NCBI RefSeq assembly: GCF_023217965.1
Contig: NZ_JALPSC010000002.1
Location: 248,001 to 312,000 of the forward strand
From: Prevotella sp. E13-27
GTDB lineage: Bacteria > Bacteroidota > Bacteroidia > Bacteroidales > Bacteroidaceae
Direction of reading: 5' to 3'
DNA length: 64,000 nucleotides
Position numbers and translations under genes: made by a program. The notes beneath the pieces were generated by a model that ran no database searches, was not told the DNA's origin, and was given only the letters and a program-made list of their open reading frames with translations. Below are positions 25,649-34,964 of this stretch, in pieces. Within the stretch, counting starts at the first letter, position 1; every line of letters begins with the position of its first letter.

Positions 25649-28600
25649 TGCTGTTGTTTCTTCTTCTTTAGTAAAAGATCTTTGATATGATAGAAGTCTC
25701 TTTTTACGATGATGCCTATACCCTGAGTGTTTAGTGCTGAACGTGTGAAGTATCTGTCGTTGGTCTGATTGTACACTTTTAGTGCAAGGTTGCCATTTGG
25801 TTGAAGCAGATAACGCAGGTCGAAGTCTCCAATGAACGATGGCGTAGCTTGTGTGGCATTGTCACGGTAGCCAAACTGTCCGTTGATGAGCAGACGGTTG
25901 TTGAGCATGCGTCCGCTTACAATTCCCTCGTATTCTGCATTATGCCAACCCTCGTTTCCTGTTGAGATGTTTGCACCAAAGTTCCAGTTGTCATCTTTTA
26001 TCACCTGTGATATGACCTCATTTATCTGTGTTGACAGAGTTCCAGAGAGGAACGACTGCATGGCAAGCTCCGTCTGACCGTATTCTTCGGTAGCCGATGC
26101 GTTGTTTATCCCCTGAGTGTAGAAACGTCCTATGCCGAGAAGATATAGCACCTGCTGGTTCATTTCCTGCTCGTTGGTTATGACAGAGCGTATCATCTGT
26201 TTCTCCTCGCTGTTCACGGTAGGCATGTCGAGATCGAATTCCACTCGTGGCGAACCTGCCTGACCATAGATGTTCATAAGACAGTTCACACGGATGGTGT
26301 TGCTAGAGAATGAATTTCCTATGTTTAGATCGGATAGCGATACGCCATTGACCGTATACGTGGCTTGCAACTGTAGATTTGCATCCATTGGGTTACCACC
26401 GAATATTATTGTACCTCCTTCGTTGAAGAGAAAGTTCTTTTTTATGATGTTTTGAATGGTAATTCCATAGGTTCCGTGGTCAACAGTGTATGTGCCAAAG
26501 AGGTGGAAAGCACCGTGGTTGTGATAAGTGGCATGAAGCGAACCATTGCCGTAGAGGTTTATATAATCGTTGGTCTTCTCGTCCATCAACAGGCGCATGC
26601 TGGCTTCAGGAGTGACATTGATGATGAAGTTCATGAATATGTTAGTGGAAATGTCTTTCCCCGCTTCATTACTGTTGTCTTTGTTACTTCCGCTTGTTGA
26701 TCCATCCGCAGATTGTTCTTTGTCCTTCCATGTGATGAATTCCTGTTTGCTCACATTGCCTGTAGAGGCTGCATTGTAGTAGAAAGTGGTGCCACGCAAT
26801 GGGGTAGCGTTGCTATTAATGACAATCTCGGTCGGACGACCATGAATGTCGGCTGTACCTGAGGCATAGACAGTACCACAGAATATCTCGTCACCATAGT
26901 CCTTAAAGTCATAGACGAGTAACTTGTCAGTAGCAAAGTCAATGTCGAATGTTAGTGACGACAGGTGGTCGTGATGTATGCCTCCACTGGCAGTACCCTT
27001 GTTTCCGTAGCAGTCGGCGAAGGTGGCATTCTCTATCAGAATGTCGTTGGGCACGAGTTTCACTATGTCGTGATTCAGTGTGTATGTCGTTCCTAATGGA
27101 ATAACTTTCGCCTGAGCATCTACTGCAAGAGTACCCAGCAGATCCATCTCGCCGAGAGGACCTACAAGCCTCACGTTTCCGTAGGCATGGCCTGTGACAC
27201 CGCTGAGGAAACTCTTGGTGTATTTCTGCAGGAAATCAATATATGTACCCTGTCCCTCGATGTTCAGGGAAATGTCTTCTCTGATAGGTGAAACGTAGCC
27301 ATTGATGATTGTTTTTACGTCTGGACCATCTTCTGCTACGGCATCAATGTCTATCTGCTCGTCAATTTGGTTCCATAAAGCTTTGGCATGCAGCGTGCCC
27401 ATGCGGCCCTTCTCAAAGAGAAAGTCTTCAACTGTTATATCTGCCCATCCTACAGGGGTGTCAAACACGCTCGTGATATAAGCCTTGCCAGTTGCCTTTC
27501 CGTCGAAGTCTACAGGATGGAAGTTTACGAGGTCAAGGACGTATCTTACGTCCACTCCCATAAGGTCAACAGTCAGCGTATCGTTAATAGAATTAGAGAC
27601 AGTACCATTGATGGTGAGGTGTTGCAGGGCATGTTCTACGGAGAAATGTTCAATTACGATGTTTTTATCACTGTAGAAAATGTCCGACGGTACAATATTC
27701 CATGTGGCACCACCGATTGTTGTGTGTGAAGGCTCGAAATGAACATGTGCTTCAGCCTTTCCTTCGTCGTCGGTGTAGAGTTGCGCTATAGCATTAAGTC
27801 GTCCTCTCAATGCTTCTGTCTCGTCAGCGTGGTTATCCCATGTGAAGCATGTCTGTAGCTGATTGTCGTAGGCGTTGACCATTGCAGCTATGTCCATGTT
27901 GGTGCCATCGTCCATCGCCTTCACTACACTGATATTGCACTTCACACTATCTTGAGGCGACTGCAAGTTAATGAGAGCATCACTGTAGCTGTTTCCGTTA
28001 TACACAAAGGCAGCGACGCCTCCTTCGGCTTTCATTTCGTGGTTTATGTCATTGATGCTCGCCTTTACTACGAGAGGCTTGTCGAGTTCAATTGGGATAT
28101 TGAAAAGGCGCTGAAGCCACTTACTGTCAACAATGTTGAGCGCAATGTCGAAGTCGTTGGTGACATTTCGCGACAATTTTGGCAGCCCTGGAAGGGTAGG
28201 GAGCTTGTCGCCAATGGCATTGATGAAGCTCTGTGGCAGCGTGTCCCAGTCAAACTGACCTGTGAGGGCTATGCTGCCCATGTCACCATTGATGTTGAGG
28301 AAATGCTTCCCATCTTCAAAGCCTGATTTCAGCTTTACGCTTTCAATACGATAGACATCGGAAGAGTCGGCCATTGCGAAGTCGTATAGGTCTATGCTAC
28401 CCTGGGCATCGTTAATGTTACTGGCAGATATATCGGTGGCAAAGCGACCACTGAAAACAGCATCGCCCCATTTATTTGAAAGATTCAGCTTTGCAGGAGA
28501 TATGGTTCCCACGTTGCAAACGAGCTTCATGGTGGTCTGCTTGTTCTTCTGTTTCCATTCTCCATCAGTATCTATCTTAATAAATTCATCGTCAATTTTC

Positions 28601-30054
28601 AGTTTGCCCATTGCTGTGAAGTTACTATTGTTGCCTCTCAGAATGTCTTCGGCAGTGTAAGAACCGTTTAGCTCTATGTTGTTGTAGCTGAAGCTGTTAT
28701 AGTCGAATTGATCGATGATTCCACGAGCCTTGAGCATGCGTCGGCTTCCTGATACATCAACAGACATTGCTATCATGCCAAGCTGTTCATTGTCAAATAG
28801 TTTCTTAAGGTCTATTCCGCTGGACTTCAGATGTCCCTCGTAGATGTCGTTCTTTGAGATTTGAAAGTTCAGATGCAGAGAGCCTACACCGCTTGTTATG
28901 AGACTGTTCGTCTTTACGACAAGTTGCTCGTCGCCAGCGAATGTGCCCATTATTCTTATTCCATCGGTGTTTTTCAGGAATTCTGGTATGTCGCCTATCT
29001 CACGTTGTGCTTCTGTTAACGCTCTTGCTGAGATATTGAGGTTTTCCACTTCTGCATTCCATCTGACAGGTTCATTCTGATTTTGACGCTTTAATCCGCT
29101 AATCCGTCCATTACCTAGAATAACTACATCTTTATTAGTCGATACAACGTCAAACGTCTCAACTTCTATGTCGTTGAGAGAACCATGTGCTTTTGTCGCT
29201 ATCTTTAGATTATCGTCATATTTAGCAAGTGCAGGAAGTAGGAACTTCATGTCTTGAAGGGCGATGTCGGCTTGAATGCCTGTCGTCTTGAATGCTATGT
29301 CTTCAGTTGCCCTACGCCTTGCAACAATGCTGTCAAACTTCAGCTCGCTTTTCGGCAGTTGCAAACTGAAATCATGAAGGTTGGCCCCCTCGTTACCGTA
29401 GTTGAGAAGAAAAGATAGATGTTTGACATTCAGACCACTCTGCTCCATGAATGCTATTCGTTTGACTATGAGGTTTAGAGAGTCTTCGCTGTAGTGCTTA
29501 AGCCGCACGTGGGCACTGATGTTGCTGAATTTCATGTGCCGTGTGTCAAGCTTGTTGCTTGTTGGTGCGTCAAGCTGATTGTAGGTTACGCTTGAATGTC
29601 TAATGATGAGTGAGTTAACCCTTAGGTCTATAGGAGATTGGTTTGTTGTGTCTTTTGACGCGAGTGAGTCTATGGCAAACTGCGCGTTGAGCGGGGAATC
29701 CGCATTCTCGCGATAAAGACTCATTTGCGCACCAAATAGCTGTGCCGAGGCAATGGAGATGCGCCCTTGAACAAGAGCTGACCACTCTATTTTTACAGAC
29801 AGTCTGCCAATCTTTGCAAGTTCCTTTGACTTCTGGTCGTAGATAAGAACGTCGTCAATGATCAGCCTATTCAGAAAGCCAAGATTAACGCTTCCCACTT
29901 CGACCTTGGTACCAAGCTTTTCGCCCAGGACTGATGCAACGCTATCGCCAATCTTTGTCTGAATGAAAGGTATGTGCGTAAGGCATATGACAATGACATA
30001 TAAAGTCACAAGACTCCATATGACCGTTCCTATGATATGCTTTAATGTCTTCAA
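25645..30054 (-). CDS. Translocation/assembly module TamB-family protein
   Basis: 1469 residues. An N-terminal membrane anchor (I-I-G-T-V-I-W-S-L-V-T-L-Y-V-I-V-I) is followed by a very long series of beta-strand repeats (AsmA/TamB-like, lipid-carrying groove) and a C-terminal TamB (DUF490) domain with Y-L-L-G-I-G-R-F and the final R-Y-L-L-Q-P-N-G-N-L-A-L-K-V-Y-N block. Such inner-membrane proteins span the periplasm and help lipid transport or outer-membrane protein assembly. No TamA/Omp85 gene is adjacent. Promoter box TACTTTTG at 30105-30112 (minus). Confidence 0.9.
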   Translation of the reverse strand: MKTLKHIIGTVIWSLVTLYVIVICLTHIPFIQTKIGDSVASVLGEKLGTKVEVGSVNLGFLNRLIIDDVLIYDQKSKELAKIGRLSVKIEWSALVQGRISIASAQLFGAQMSLYRENADSPLNAQFAIDSLASKDTTNQSPIDLRVNSLIIRHSSVTYNQLDAPTSNKLDTRHMKFSNISAHVRLKHYSEDSLNLIVKRIAFMEQSGLNVKHLSFLLNYGNEGANLHDFSLQLPKSELKFDSIVARRRATEDIAFKTTGIQADIALQDMKFLLPALAKYDDNLKIATKAHGSLNDIEVETFDVVSTNKDVVILGNGRISGLKRQNQNEPVRWNAEVENLNISARALTEAQREIGDIPEFLKNTDGIRIMGTFAGDEQLVVKTNSLITSGVGSLHLNFQISKNDIYEGHLKSSGIDLKKLFDNEQLGMIAMSVDVSGSRRMLKARGIIDQFDYNSFSYNNIELNGSYTAEDILRGNNSNFTAMGKLKIDDEFIKIDTDGEWKQKNKQTTMKLVCNVGTISPAKLNLSNKWGDAVFSGRFATDISASNINDAQGSIDLYDFAMADSSDVYRIESVKLKSGFEDGKHFLNINGDMGSIALTGQFDWDTLPQSFINAIGDKLPTLPGLPKLSRNVTNDFDIALNIVDSKWLQRLFNIPIELDKPLVVKASINDINHEMKAEGGVAAFVYNGNSYSDALINLQSPQDSVKCNISVVKAMDDGTNMDIAAMVNAYDNQLQTCFTWDNHADETEALRGRLNAIAQLYTDDEGKAEAHVHFEPSHTTIGGATWNIVPSDIFYSDKNIVIEHFSVEHALQHLTINGTVSNSINDTLTVDLMGVDVRYVLDLVNFHPVDFDGKATGKAYITSVFDTPVGWADITVEDFLFEKGRMGTLHAKALWNQIDEQIDIDAVAEDGPDVKTIINGYVSPIREDISLNIEGQGTYIDFLQKYTKSFLSGVTGHAYGNVRLVGPLGEMDLLGTLAVDAQAKVIPLGTTYTLNHDIVKLVPNDILIENATFADCYGNKGTASGGIHHDHLSSLTFDIDFATDKLLVYDFKDYGDEIFCGTVYASGTADIHGRPTEIVINSNATPLRGTTFYYNAASTGNVSKQEFITWKDKEQSADGSTSGSNKDNSNEAGKDISTNIFMNFIINVTPEASMRLLMDEKTNDYINLYGNGSLHATYHNHGAFHLFGTYTVDHGTYGITIQNIIKKNFLFNEGGTIIFGGNPMDANLQLQATYTVNGVSLSDLNIGNSFSSNTIRVNCLMNIYGQAGSPRVEFDLDMPTVNSEEKQMIRSVITNEQEMNQQVLYLLGIGRFYTQGINNASATEEYGQTELAMQSFLSGTLSTQINEVISQVIKDDNWNFGANISTGNEGWHNAEYEGIVSGRMLNNRLLINGQFGYRDNATQATPSFIGDFDLRYLLQPNGNLALKVYNQTNDRYFTRSALNTQGIGIIVKRDFYHIKDLLLKKKKQQQ

Positions 30055-30104
30055 TATGGCAGATAGACTTTACAAATGTTTTTACATTTGATTCTTTTGT
30101 TTTG

Positions 30105-30184
30105 CAAAAGTACGACAAATTCTCGTGACTGACTTATTTTTCAATCAAAATTTGTGAGGTTTCTATCAAAAATTACTAATTTTG
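30105..30184. promoter_or_regulatory. Divergent promoters, tamB and nqr operon
   Basis: Minus-strand TACTTTTG at 30105-30112; plus-strand TAATTTTG at 30177-30184 with TTTG at 30151-30154 upstream. The plus box precedes the nqrA ATG by about 42 bp. Confidence 0.6.
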
Positions 30185-30225
30185 CAGCCGTTATAGTGAG
30201 TAATAACGTTTTTTCTAATTTTTAT

Positions 30226-31608
30226 ATGGCAAATTTGATTAAGTTGCGTAAAGGCCTGGACATTAATCTTCAGGGATGCGCCTCGGAAACAAAGATCCGA
30301 TTGAAATCGAACGGCAAGTATGCTTTGATGCCCGATGATTTTGAAGGAATCGTACCGAAGGTCGTAGTCAAGGAGGGTGATCATGTCAAGGCTGGGGATG
30401 CGCTTTTTGTCAACAAGCAGTATCCCACGGTTAGTTTTGCTTCGCCTGTCAGTGGAAAGGTCACTTCCGTAGAGCGGGGCGAACGTCGTAAAGTGCTCTG
30501 CGTGAGGGTAGATGCCGATGCCCAGCAGGAGTATGTTGATTTTGGTAAGAAAGATGTAACAAAGTTGGATGGCAAAGCTGTCTGTGAAGCACTCTTGGAG
30601 GCTGGTATCTTTGGCTACATCAATCAGTTGCCTTATGCCGTATCCACTAATCCGGAGACGATGCCTAAGGCAATTTTCGTATCGGCACTTCGTGACAAAC
30701 CGCTGGCTTGCAGCTTCGATTATGAAGTGAAGGGGCAGGAAGATGACTTCGCAACAGGACTTATAGCCCTTTCAAAGATTGCTAAGACCTATCTCGGTAT
30801 AGGCATTCAGCCCGATCTTCAGGCTGAGTTGCAGAAGCGCCAGATTGAAAACTATGTGGAGCTGAATGTGTTTGAAGGAAAGTGTCCTGCAGGCAACGTA
30901 GGCGTTCAGGTGAACAATGTAGCCCCTGTGAATAAGGGCGAAGTGGTATGGACGATAGGCGATCCCACAGTGGTGCTTTTCATCGGGCGTCTTTTCAACA
31001 CCGGCAAAGTGGATTTGAGACGCACCGTCGCCCTCTGCGGAAGTGAAGTGTTAAAGCCCCTGCATGTTGACATGCTGGTGGGTGAGGAGCTTTCCACGCT
31101 GCTCAGCAACAGCTATGATGCCAGTCATCACGTGCGTATCATCAATGGTAATGTGCTCACAGGTCGTAAGACTACGAAAGACGGATTCCTTGGAGCTCAT
31201 TCTTCTGAGATAACCGTCATACCCGAGGGTGACAATGCCGACGAGATGCTTGGATGGATCATGCCTCGCTTCAATCAGTTCTCAGTGAATCGCAGCTATT
31301 TCTCCTGGTTGCAGAATTGTTGGTTCTGTGGCAAGAAGAAGGCTTATGTAGCCGATGCCCGTATCAAGGGTGGCGAGCGCCACATGATTATGAGTGGTGA
31401 GTATGACAAGGTGCTGCCTATGGATATCTATGGCGAATACCTCATCAAGGCAATCATCACGGGCGATATTGATCGTCAGGAACAGCTTGGCATCTACGAG
31501 ATTTCTCCTGAAGATTTTGCTTTGGCAGAGTTCGTGGATAGCTCGAAGCTGGAGCTGCAACGTATTGTACGTGAGGGACTTAATATTTTACGCAAAGAAA
31601 ACGCATAA
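30226..31608 (+). CDS. nqrA: Na+-translocating NADH:quinone reductase subunit A
   Basis: 460 residues, starting M-A-N-L-I-K-L-R-K-G-L-D, with the NqrA hallmarks H-V-K-A-G-D-A-L-F and V-S-F-A-S-P-V-S-G-K near the N-terminus (barrel-sandwich hybrid) and C-P-A-G-N-V-G-V-Q in the middle. Peripheral cytoplasmic subunit at the quinone site. The start at 30226 follows the promoter; the in-frame ATG at 30154 lies upstream of the -7 box and is rejected. First of six contiguous nqr genes. Confidence 0.95.
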   Translation: MANLIKLRKGLDINLQGCASETKIRLKSNGKYALMPDDFEGIVPKVVVKEGDHVKAGDALFVNKQYPTVSFASPVSGKVTSVERGERRKVLCVRVDADAQQEYVDFGKKDVTKLDGKAVCEALLEAGIFGYINQLPYAVSTNPETMPKAIFVSALRDKPLACSFDYEVKGQEDDFATGLIALSKIAKTYLGIGIQPDLQAELQKRQIENYVELNVFEGKCPAGNVGVQVNNVAPVNKGEVVWTIGDPTVVLFIGRLFNTGKVDLRRTVALCGSEVLKPLHVDMLVGEELSTLLSNSYDASHHVRIINGNVLTGRKTTKDGFLGAHSSEITVIPEGDNADEMLGWIMPRFNQFSVNRSYFSWLQNCWFCGKKKAYVADARIKGGERHMIMSGEYDKVLPMDIYGEYLIKAIITGDIDRQEQLGIYEISPEDFALAEFVDSSKLELQRIVREGLNILRKENA

Positions 31609-31613
31609 TAGAT

Positions 31614-32774
31614 ATGAGCGCATTAAGAAATTATTTGAACAAGATAAAGCCGAACTTCGAGGAAGGTGGTAAGCTTCATGCTTTCCGTTCTCTTTTCGAC
31701 GGCTTTGAGACGTTCCTCTATGTGCCTAACGACACAGCGAAGACGGGCGTCCATATTCACGACTCCATCGACTCAAAGCGCATTATGAGTATGGTGGTTA
31801 TCGCCTTGATGCCTGCCATGCTGTTTGGCATGTACAATGTGGGCTATCAGAACTATCTGGCTGCAGGAACGCTGGCTTCGGCTTCATTCCTTGACATGTT
31901 CATCTTTGGATTCTTGGCAGTACTGCCCAAGATTCTCGTTTCATACATTGTTGGTCTGGGCATCGAGTTCGCATGGGCACAGTGGAAGGGTGAAGAGATT
32001 CAGGAAGGATTCCTCGTTTCAGGTATCCTCATCCCACTGATTGTTCCTGTCAACTGTCCGTTGTGGATTCTTGCCATCGCCGTTGCCTTCGCCGTGATTA
32101 TCGGCAAAGAGATTTTTGGTGGCACAGGCATGAACATCTTCAATCCCGCATTGCTCTGTCGTGCATTCCTGTTCTTTGCTTATCCCACTAAGATGAGTGG
32201 TGACCAGGTATGGGTGGCTAATGAGTCTATCTTCGGCTTTGGTAACACACTGCCCGATGGCTTCACAATGGCTACGCCTCTTGGACAGATTGGTGCAGGC
32301 AACGACGTTACGGCTTCGCTTAACGACATGATTCTTGGTTTCATCCCAGGTTCTATTGGTGAGACAAGTGTCATCGCTATTGCCCTTGGCGCTATCCTGC
32401 TGCTTTGGACAGGCATCGCTTCATGGAAGACCATGCTGAGCGTGTTTGTTGGTGGTGGTCTCACAGCTTGTCTGTTCGAGAGCCTCGGCATGACTCCTAT
32501 CACCTGGTATGAGCACCTGGTATTGGGTGGCTTCTGCTTTGGTGCTGTGTTCATGGCTACCGATCCTGTTACTTCTTGCCGTACTGAGTGTGGCAAGTGG
32601 TTCTATGGCTTCATCATTGGTGCAATGGCTGTTATCATCCGTGTGATGAATCCAGGCTATCCCGAAGGTATGATGCTGGCTATCCTGCTCATGAACATGT
32701 TTGCTCCTACCATTGACCACTTCGTAGTGGAGCGTAATATCTCAAAACGTATGAAGAGAGGAGGCAACTCTTAA
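31614..32774 (+). CDS. nqrB: Na+-translocating NADH:quinone reductase subunit B
   Basis: 386 residues with about nine to ten membrane helices. The sequence D-G-F-T-M-A-T matches the D-x-x-S/T-x-A-T pattern where FMN is joined to a threonine by ApbE; an apbE gene is not in this window. G-M-N-I-F-N-P-A-L is also conserved. Core membrane subunit of the Na+ pump, separated from nqrA by 5 bp. Confidence 0.95.
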   Translation: MSALRNYLNKIKPNFEEGGKLHAFRSLFDGFETFLYVPNDTAKTGVHIHDSIDSKRIMSMVVIALMPAMLFGMYNVGYQNYLAAGTLASASFLDMFIFGFLAVLPKILVSYIVGLGIEFAWAQWKGEEIQEGFLVSGILIPLIVPVNCPLWILAIAVAFAVIIGKEIFGGTGMNIFNPALLCRAFLFFAYPTKMSGDQVWVANESIFGFGNTLPDGFTMATPLGQIGAGNDVTASLNDMILGFIPGSIGETSVIAIALGAILLLWTGIASWKTMLSVFVGGGLTACLFESLGMTPITWYEHLVLGGFCFGAVFMATDPVTSCRTECGKWFYGFIIGAMAVIIRVMNPGYPEGMMLAILLMNMFAPTIDHFVVERNISKRMKRGGNS

Positions 32775-32804
32775 TTGAAAATTGAAAATTGATAATTGAA
32801 AATT

Positions 32805-33512
32805 ATGAGCAAGCTAAATACAAATTCGAATACGTACATTATTATATATAGTACGATTCTTGTCATTATCGTAGCCTTCCTGCTGGCTTTCGTCTTCAAG
32901 GCGCTGAAGCCCATGCAGGATGCCAATGTGGCTCTCGATGTGAAGAAGCAGATTCTCTATTCACTCAACATCCGTAACCTTGATGGTGCTGAGGCTGAGG
33001 CTAAGTATGCTGAGGTTGTGAAGAACGAAGGTGAGGTTGATGGTCAGAAGTACTACGCCTGTGAGATTGATGGTGAGGACATCCTCGTGGTCTCGCTGAA
33101 AGGCATGGGACTTTGGGGCGGCATCAGTGGCTACATCTCTATTCATGGTGATGAGGTGCCTGTTGTCTATGGTGCTTATTTCAACCACGAAGGCGAGACA
33201 GCAGGTCTGGGTGCTGAGATCAAGGATTCTCAGGCATGGCAGGAGAAGTTCATTGGTAAGAAGGTCTTCGTTGATCCTGCCGATGGCAGCGAGGTGGCCC
33301 TTGGCGTAGTGAAGAAGGTGGATGATCCTGAGACACAGGTTGACTGTGTGACAGGTGCCACACTGACCTCTAATGGTGTGAACGATATGATTAAGGCAGG
33401 TCTGAAGGATGCTGGCAAGCGCTATGTAGAGCTGTTCGTTAAGATGGAATGCTGCAAAGACGAGCCTACCGATTCAGCTGCTGTTGAAGAACCTAAAGTA
33501 GAGGAGGAATAA
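32805..33512 (+). CDS. nqrC: Na+-translocating NADH:quinone reductase subunit C
   Basis: 235 residues: one N-terminal membrane helix (T-Y-I-I-I-Y-S-T-I-L-V-I-I-V-A) and a periplasmic domain with D-C-V-T-G-A-T, the covalent FMN attachment motif. A short acidic tail (E-E-P-K-V-E-E-E) closes it. ATG at 32805 is preferred over 32796. The 30-bp gap from nqrB is a chain of AATTGAAAATTG repeats. Confidence 0.95.
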   Translation: MSKLNTNSNTYIIIYSTILVIIVAFLLAFVFKALKPMQDANVALDVKKQILYSLNIRNLDGAEAEAKYAEVVKNEGEVDGQKYYACEIDGEDILVVSLKGMGLWGGISGYISIHGDEVPVVYGAYFNHEGETAGLGAEIKDSQAWQEKFIGKKVFVDPADGSEVALGVVKKVDDPETQVDCVTGATLTSNGVNDMIKAGLKDAGKRYVELFVKMECCKDEPTDSAAVEEPKVEEE

Positions 33513-33515
33513 ACT

Positions 33516-34139
33516 ATGGCATTATTTAGTAAACAGAATAAAGAGGCATTCACCAATCCGTTGAACCTCGACCACCCGATACTCGTTCAGGTGTTGGGTA
33601 TCTGCTCGGCACTTGCTGTGACTTCTCAGTTGAAGCCCGCCATCGTGATGGGCTTGGCAGTTACAGTCATCACGGCTTTTGCCAATGTGATTATCTCTAT
33701 CATCCGCAACACCATCCCTAATCGCATCCGCATCGTGGTACAGCTGGTAGTTGTGGCTGCGCTTGTGACTATTGTAAGTCAGGTGCTCAAGGCCTACGTC
33801 TATGATGTCAGCGTCGAGCTGAGCGTATATGTGGGACTTATCATCACCAACTGTATTCTGATGGGACGTCTTGAGGCTTTCGCTATGCAGAACAACCCTT
33901 GGCCTTCATTCCTCGATGGTGTGGGCAATGGTCTTGGCTATGCCATGATTCTTGTCATTGTCGGTGGCGTTCGTGAGTTCTTGGGACGTGGCTCATTGCT
34001 GGGCTTCCAGATTATTCCTGACGGAGCCTATGAAGCAGGCTACATCAACAACGGTATGATGACGATGCCCGCTATGGCACTCATCCTCGTGGGTATTGTG
34101 ATTTGGGTACATCGTGCATATTTTTATAAGGAGAAGTAA
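33516..34139 (+). CDS. nqrD: Na+-translocating NADH:quinone reductase subunit D
   Basis: 207 residues, six membrane helices, RnfE/NqrD family with conserved [12 protein letters not shown] and [16 protein letters not shown]. With NqrE it holds the intramembrane [2Fe-2S] centre through conserved cysteines in the C-S-A and N-C-I segments. Three bases downstream of nqrC. Confidence 0.95.
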   Translation: MALFSKQNKEAFTNPLNLDHPILVQVLGICSALAVTSQLKPAIVMGLAVTVITAFANVIISIIRNTIPNRIRIVVQLVVVAALVTIVSQVLKAYVYDVSVELSVYVGLIITNCILMGRLEAFAMQNNPWPSFLDGVGNGLGYAMILVIVGGVREFLGRGSLLGFQIIPDGAYEAGYINNGMMTMPAMALILVGIVIWVHRAYFYKEK

Positions 34140-34141
34140 TT

Positions 34142-34768
34142 ATGGAACATGCAATAAGTCTATTCTTTAGGTCGATTTTCGTCGACAACATGATATTCGC
34201 CTTTTTCCTCGGCATGTGCTCTTATCTGGCAGTGTCGAAGACGGTGAAGACCTCATTGGGACTGGGTATGGCTGTGACCTTCGTGCTCACAGTGACAGTA
34301 CCTGTAAACTATCTTTTGCAGACTAAGGTGCTGGGCGATGGCTGTCTGGTAGAAGGCGTTGACCTCAGCTACCTGTCATTCATCCTCTTCATCGGCGTTA
34401 TTGCAGGCATGGTGCAGCTCGTTGAGATGACTGTAGAGAAATACTCACCCTCGCTCTATGCTGCTCTGGGCATCTTCCTGCCTTTGATTGCTGTTAACTG
34501 CGCCATCATGGGTGCTTCGCTCTTCATGCAGCAGCGCATTCTGATGGAGCCGACAAGCACTCAGGCTATAACCTCTGTGTGGGATGCCATTGTCTATGGC
34601 TTCGGCTCAGGCATAGGCTGGACGCTCGCCATTGTCTCTCTGGGTGCTATCCGTGAGAAGATGCAGTATGGCGACGTTCCCCGTCCGCTTCAGGGCCTTG
34701 GCATTACGTTTATTGTGGTAGGCCTCATGGCTATGGCTATGATGTGCTTTAGTGGACTAAATATCTAA
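34142..34768 (+). CDS. nqrE: Na+-translocating NADH:quinone reductase subunit E
   Basis: 208 residues, six membrane helices, NqrE/RnfA family: [17 protein letters not shown] near the N-terminus and [13 protein letters not shown] in the middle, carrying the two cysteines of the shared iron-sulfur site. Three bases after nqrD; followed by a 196-bp gap with two palindromic repeats before nqrF, which breaks the otherwise tight spacing of the operon. Confidence 0.95.
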   Translation: MEHAISLFFRSIFVDNMIFAFFLGMCSYLAVSKTVKTSLGLGMAVTFVLTVTVPVNYLLQTKVLGDGCLVEGVDLSYLSFILFIGVIAGMVQLVEMTVEKYSPSLYAALGIFLPLIAVNCAIMGASLFMQQRILMEPTSTQAITSVWDAIVYGFGSGIGWTLAIVSLGAIREKMQYGDVPRPLQGLGITFIVVGLMAMAMMCFSGLNI

Positions 34769-34770
34769 AA

Positions 34771-34963
34771 ACCCACCCCCAACCCCTCCCGAGGGGAGGG
34801 GAGCCTGTATAGACTTGGAGACGTCAAAAAGTCTAATGGGTTTGGTGGTAGAAATAGTAATTTAAGTTTACAAATGTATAACATTTAATAAAAGGAGACC
34901 CCAAAAGTAACTCATCACCCCTCCCCTTGGGAGGGGAAGGAGTTGGGTTAAAGGGGTGGGTTC
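34771..34963. repeat. Paired G/C palindromic repeats between nqrE and nqrF
   Basis: Two copies of the ACCCCTCCC-(T/C)CGGGAGGGG palindrome family, at 34771-34804 and 34910-34963, bracket ~105 bp of unrelated AT-rich DNA. The second copy ends 1-2 bp before the nqrF ATG, so it occupies the ribosome-binding region. Confidence 0.8.
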
Positions 34964-34964
34964 T

